This document shows, piece after piece, positions 62,325 through 64,000 of a stretch of 64,000 bases of DNA. The position numbers and the translations under genes are program-made. The stretch is taken from contig CP089931.1 in assembly GCA_021307325.1 (NCBI GenBank), forward strand, positions 706,979-770,978, written 5' to 3'. Under the pieces are notes generated by a model that saw only the letters and a list, made by a program, of their open reading frames with translations, was not told where the DNA came from and made no database searches. Every line of letters begins with the position of its first letter. Position 1 is the first letter of the stretch. Source of the stretch: Peptoniphilus sp. GNH. Its GTDB lineage: Bacteria > Bacillota > Clostridia > Tissierellales > Peptoniphilaceae.

Positions 62325-63730
62325 AAACAGATATAGAAAGAATTTTGCAGCACTTTAAAAATATTTCCGACATACCCAGAGGATCTGGAAATGAAGAAAA
62401 AATTTCCAATTACTTGAAAGCTTTTGGCGAAAATTTAGGTCTTGAAGTAGTCCAAGACGATGTCATGAATATAATTATAAGAAAACAGGCTTCTAAGGGA
62501 TATGAAAACTCAGACCCAGTTTGCATCCAAGGTCATATGGATATGGTCTGCGAAAAAACTTCCGACTCTTGCCACGACTTTTTAAAAGATCCCATAAAAA
62601 ATATACTGGATAAGGACTTAGTCCATGCCGATAAAACAACCCTAGGAGCTGACAATGGCATAGCCCTTGCAATGGCAATGACAATTCTAGAAGATAAGAG
62701 CCTAGACCATCCTGCCTTGGAATGTCTTTTCACAGTCGAAGAAGAAACGAGCATGAAGGGTGCCAACAACTTAAAGTCATCCGATTTGAAGGCTAAATTT
62801 CTTTTAAATATCGATTCTGAAGACGAAGGTGAACTCACTCTCGGAAGTGCTGGAGGCAAACTTTACAAGGCTGAATTTAAAAGCACCTTTGAAAATTTAA
62901 GCAATGAAAGTGCCTATAAAATTTCTCTAAAGGGACTTTTGGGCGGACATTCTGGCGTTGAAATTGACAAACCAAGAGGAAATGCCATCAAAATTTTAGC
63001 CAAGCTTGCTTGTGAATTGGATGATATAAGAATCTGTGACTTTTCAGCAGGCACAAAGCAAAATGCCATACCAAATACCGGCTATATAACACTTGCAAGC
63101 AAAAAAGAAGGCTTTCTTGCAGAAATCGAAGCCGGCATAAATAAAATTAAAGGCGAATTTAAAAATCTTGATGGAGAACTAATTTTTAATATCGAAGCAA
63201 GTTCAGAAAAGACTGCCCTCACAAAAGAAGAATCTAAAAGGCTTTTGGGATATCTTTTAGACTTATACACCGGGCTTTACTCCAAGATGCAAGAAGGATT
63301 CTTGGAATGTTCCTGCAACCTTGCAATCATAAGAAAAACTGACCAAGGATTTAAAATTTTGAATTTGGAAAGATCTGCAAAACTAGATAAGCTAAAAGAA
63401 CTAGACGACAAATTAAATAAAACTTCTGAAAAATATTCAGTATCTTTTGTCTGGGAGGGCGATTACCCGACTTGGGAATACAATAGAAATTCCCGTCTAA
63501 AAGATCTAGCCATGAATTTATATAAAGAAGAAACTAAAAAAGACATGAAAATTTCCATAACCCATGGTGGACTAGAATGTGGCGTATTTTCACAAACCTT
63601 CCCCCATATGGATATCATCTCCTTTGGACCAAATATAAGACACGCTCACACGCCCAAGGAATACATGGAAGTCTCCTCTGTAGAAAGAGTCTATGACTAC
63701 ACTAAAAAACTTCTTCAAAGACTCAAATAA
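62321..63730 (+). CDS. pepD: Aminoacyl-histidine (cytosol non-specific) dipeptidase
   Basis: This 469-aa M20C enzyme splits dipeptides, including Xaa-His. IQGHMDMVCEK, LGADNGIALAMAMTIL, FTVEEETSMKGANN, LNIDSEDEGELTLGSAGG and ITHGGLECGVF carry the metal, catalytic and substrate residues. The start is a TTG that overlaps the pepT stop (TTGA), with GAGGAAAG upstream. No ATG lies near this position, and the family N-terminus (ILQHFKNISDIPRGSGNE) begins right here. Together with pepT it would complete peptide breakdown to amino acids. Confidence 0.95.
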   Translation: MKTDIERILQHFKNISDIPRGSGNEEKISNYLKAFGENLGLEVVQDDVMNIIIRKQASKGYENSDPVCIQGHMDMVCEKTSDSCHDFLKDPIKNILDKDLVHADKTTLGADNGIALAMAMTILEDKSLDHPALECLFTVEEETSMKGANNLKSSDLKAKFLLNIDSEDEGELTLGSAGGKLYKAEFKSTFENLSNESAYKISLKGLLGGHSGVEIDKPRGNAIKILAKLACELDDIRICDFSAGTKQNAIPNTGYITLASKKEGFLAEIEAGINKIKGEFKNLDGELIFNIEASSEKTALTKEESKRLLGYLLDLYTGLYSKMQEGFLECSCNLAIIRKTDQGFKILNLERSAKLDKLKELDDKLNKTSEKYSVSFVWEGDYPTWEYNRNSRLKDLAMNLYKEETKKDMKISITHGGLECGVFSQTFPHMDIISFGPNIRHAHTPKEYMEVSSVERVYDYTKKLLQRLK

Positions 63731-63757
63731 TAATTAAAAAATTCACCTAACAATACA

Positions 63758-63793
63758 AAAAGGCTCTGACATCTCTGTCAAAGCCTTTTTTAT
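63758..63793. terminator. Bidirectional terminator between pepD and lrgB
   Basis: AAAAAGGCTcTGACA and TGTCAaAGCCTTTTTT arms with a 4-base loop; T-runs on both strands. Confidence 0.9.
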
Positions 63794-63858
63794 AATCCCA
63801 TAAAAATTTTTATATAAAATTATAATCTTATGGGAAAGTTATTAAATTTTTAATTTCA

Positions 63859-64000
63859 TCATGCCAAAAGTTTTATCAAGAAAGGCAAGATTAAAACTGA
63901 AACAAAGCCTGCCAAAGCTATCGAAAGACCGCTCATAGCGCCTTGTACTTCTCCCATTTGAATGGCCCTTGATGTGCCAGCAGCATGGGATGCAGTTCCT
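63859..64000 (-). CDS. lrgB: LrgB-family membrane protein (C-terminal end only)
   Basis: The last 46 codons of a minus-strand gene are visible: GTASHAAGTSRAIQMGEVQG, then AMSGLSIALAGFVSVLILPF and LIKLLA before TGA. GTASHA and a Gly-Glu-x-x-Gly-Ala-Met-Ser-Gly element followed by a final membrane helix are typical of LrgB/CidB, proteins tied to murein hydrolase control or small-acid transport. LrgA would be expected upstream, beyond the window edge. Confidence 0.85.
   Translation of the reverse strand, partial: GTASHAAGTSRAIQMGEVQGAMSGLSIALAGFVSVLILPFLIKLLA

Overview
The window is low-GC Firmicute chromosome. I place it, as an inference, in the Tissierellia, probably Peptoniphilaceae-like anaerobic cocci. 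The evidence is AT-rich coding DNA, many intracellular peptidases (M29, M24, M20, PepT, PepD), an 8Fe ferredoxin, SLH surface proteins with the CsaB pyruvyl-transferase pathway, LarBCE, and Firmicute RNA leaders (SAM-I, two T-boxes). There are no phage genes, insertion sequences, CRISPR arrays or rRNA genes, and no clear foreign island.

Layout. 1-14.4 kb is housekeeping: a degenerate AddB-like nuclease running off the left edge, an RluA pseudouridine synthase, an MltG-like stub, tRNA-Ser, metK behind a SAM-I riboswitch, a small SLH protein, tRNA-Pro(CGG), an M29 aminopeptidase, deoD, a T-box-controlled tryptophan transporter, cardiolipin synthase, an M24 peptidase, class I aldolase with an uncatalogued 54-aa membrane-protein gene in front, and a copper-amine-oxidase-N-like secreted protein. 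14.4-29.2 kb is the most distinctive stretch: four tightly spaced leftward genes for secreted proteins of 1375, 1418, 1281 and 803 aa. Three giants have signal peptides but no visible wall anchor, and related C-terminal Ig-like modules. The fourth and last gene carries SLH domains. About 1 kb of non-coding DNA precedes them, with a (AT)13 tract, a putative small RNA and repeated TAAGAC motifs, followed by tmRNA.

30.3-46 kb holds tmRNA, vanZ-like, a HAD phosphatase, tRNA-Pro(TGG), a DUF5808-like membrane protein, and the operon DUF5693-csaB-tagA-tkt, whose CsaB should make the pyruvylated cell-wall ligand for the SLH proteins. Then come ndoA (MazF) without an adjacent antitoxin, an AcpS-NnrD fusion, tyrS, and the LarC/B/E nickel-pincer cofactor operon led by a DUF3842 gene. 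A 39-aa protein gene has its own promoter embedded in four TGCACT elements.

46-64 kb is the protein quality-control block tig-clpP-clpX-lon-engB, a YdbC-like ssDNA-binding protein, ferredoxin, an M20 amidohydrolase, ileS (an IleRS2 type with altered GIHH signature) under an Ile T-box, rrf2 with a SAF-domain dehydrogenase and a BaiN/HI0933 flavoprotein, pepT-pepD, and the end of lrgB at the right edge.

The genes combine into a peptide-fermenting lifestyle: several peptidases, amino-acid-sensing leaders, and an elaborate SLH-attached surface. The candidate undescribed system is the four-gene surface operon. The most concrete molecular oddities are the AcpS-NnrD fusion, the two unlisted small proteins, and the repeat-flanked promoter at 46.0 kb.
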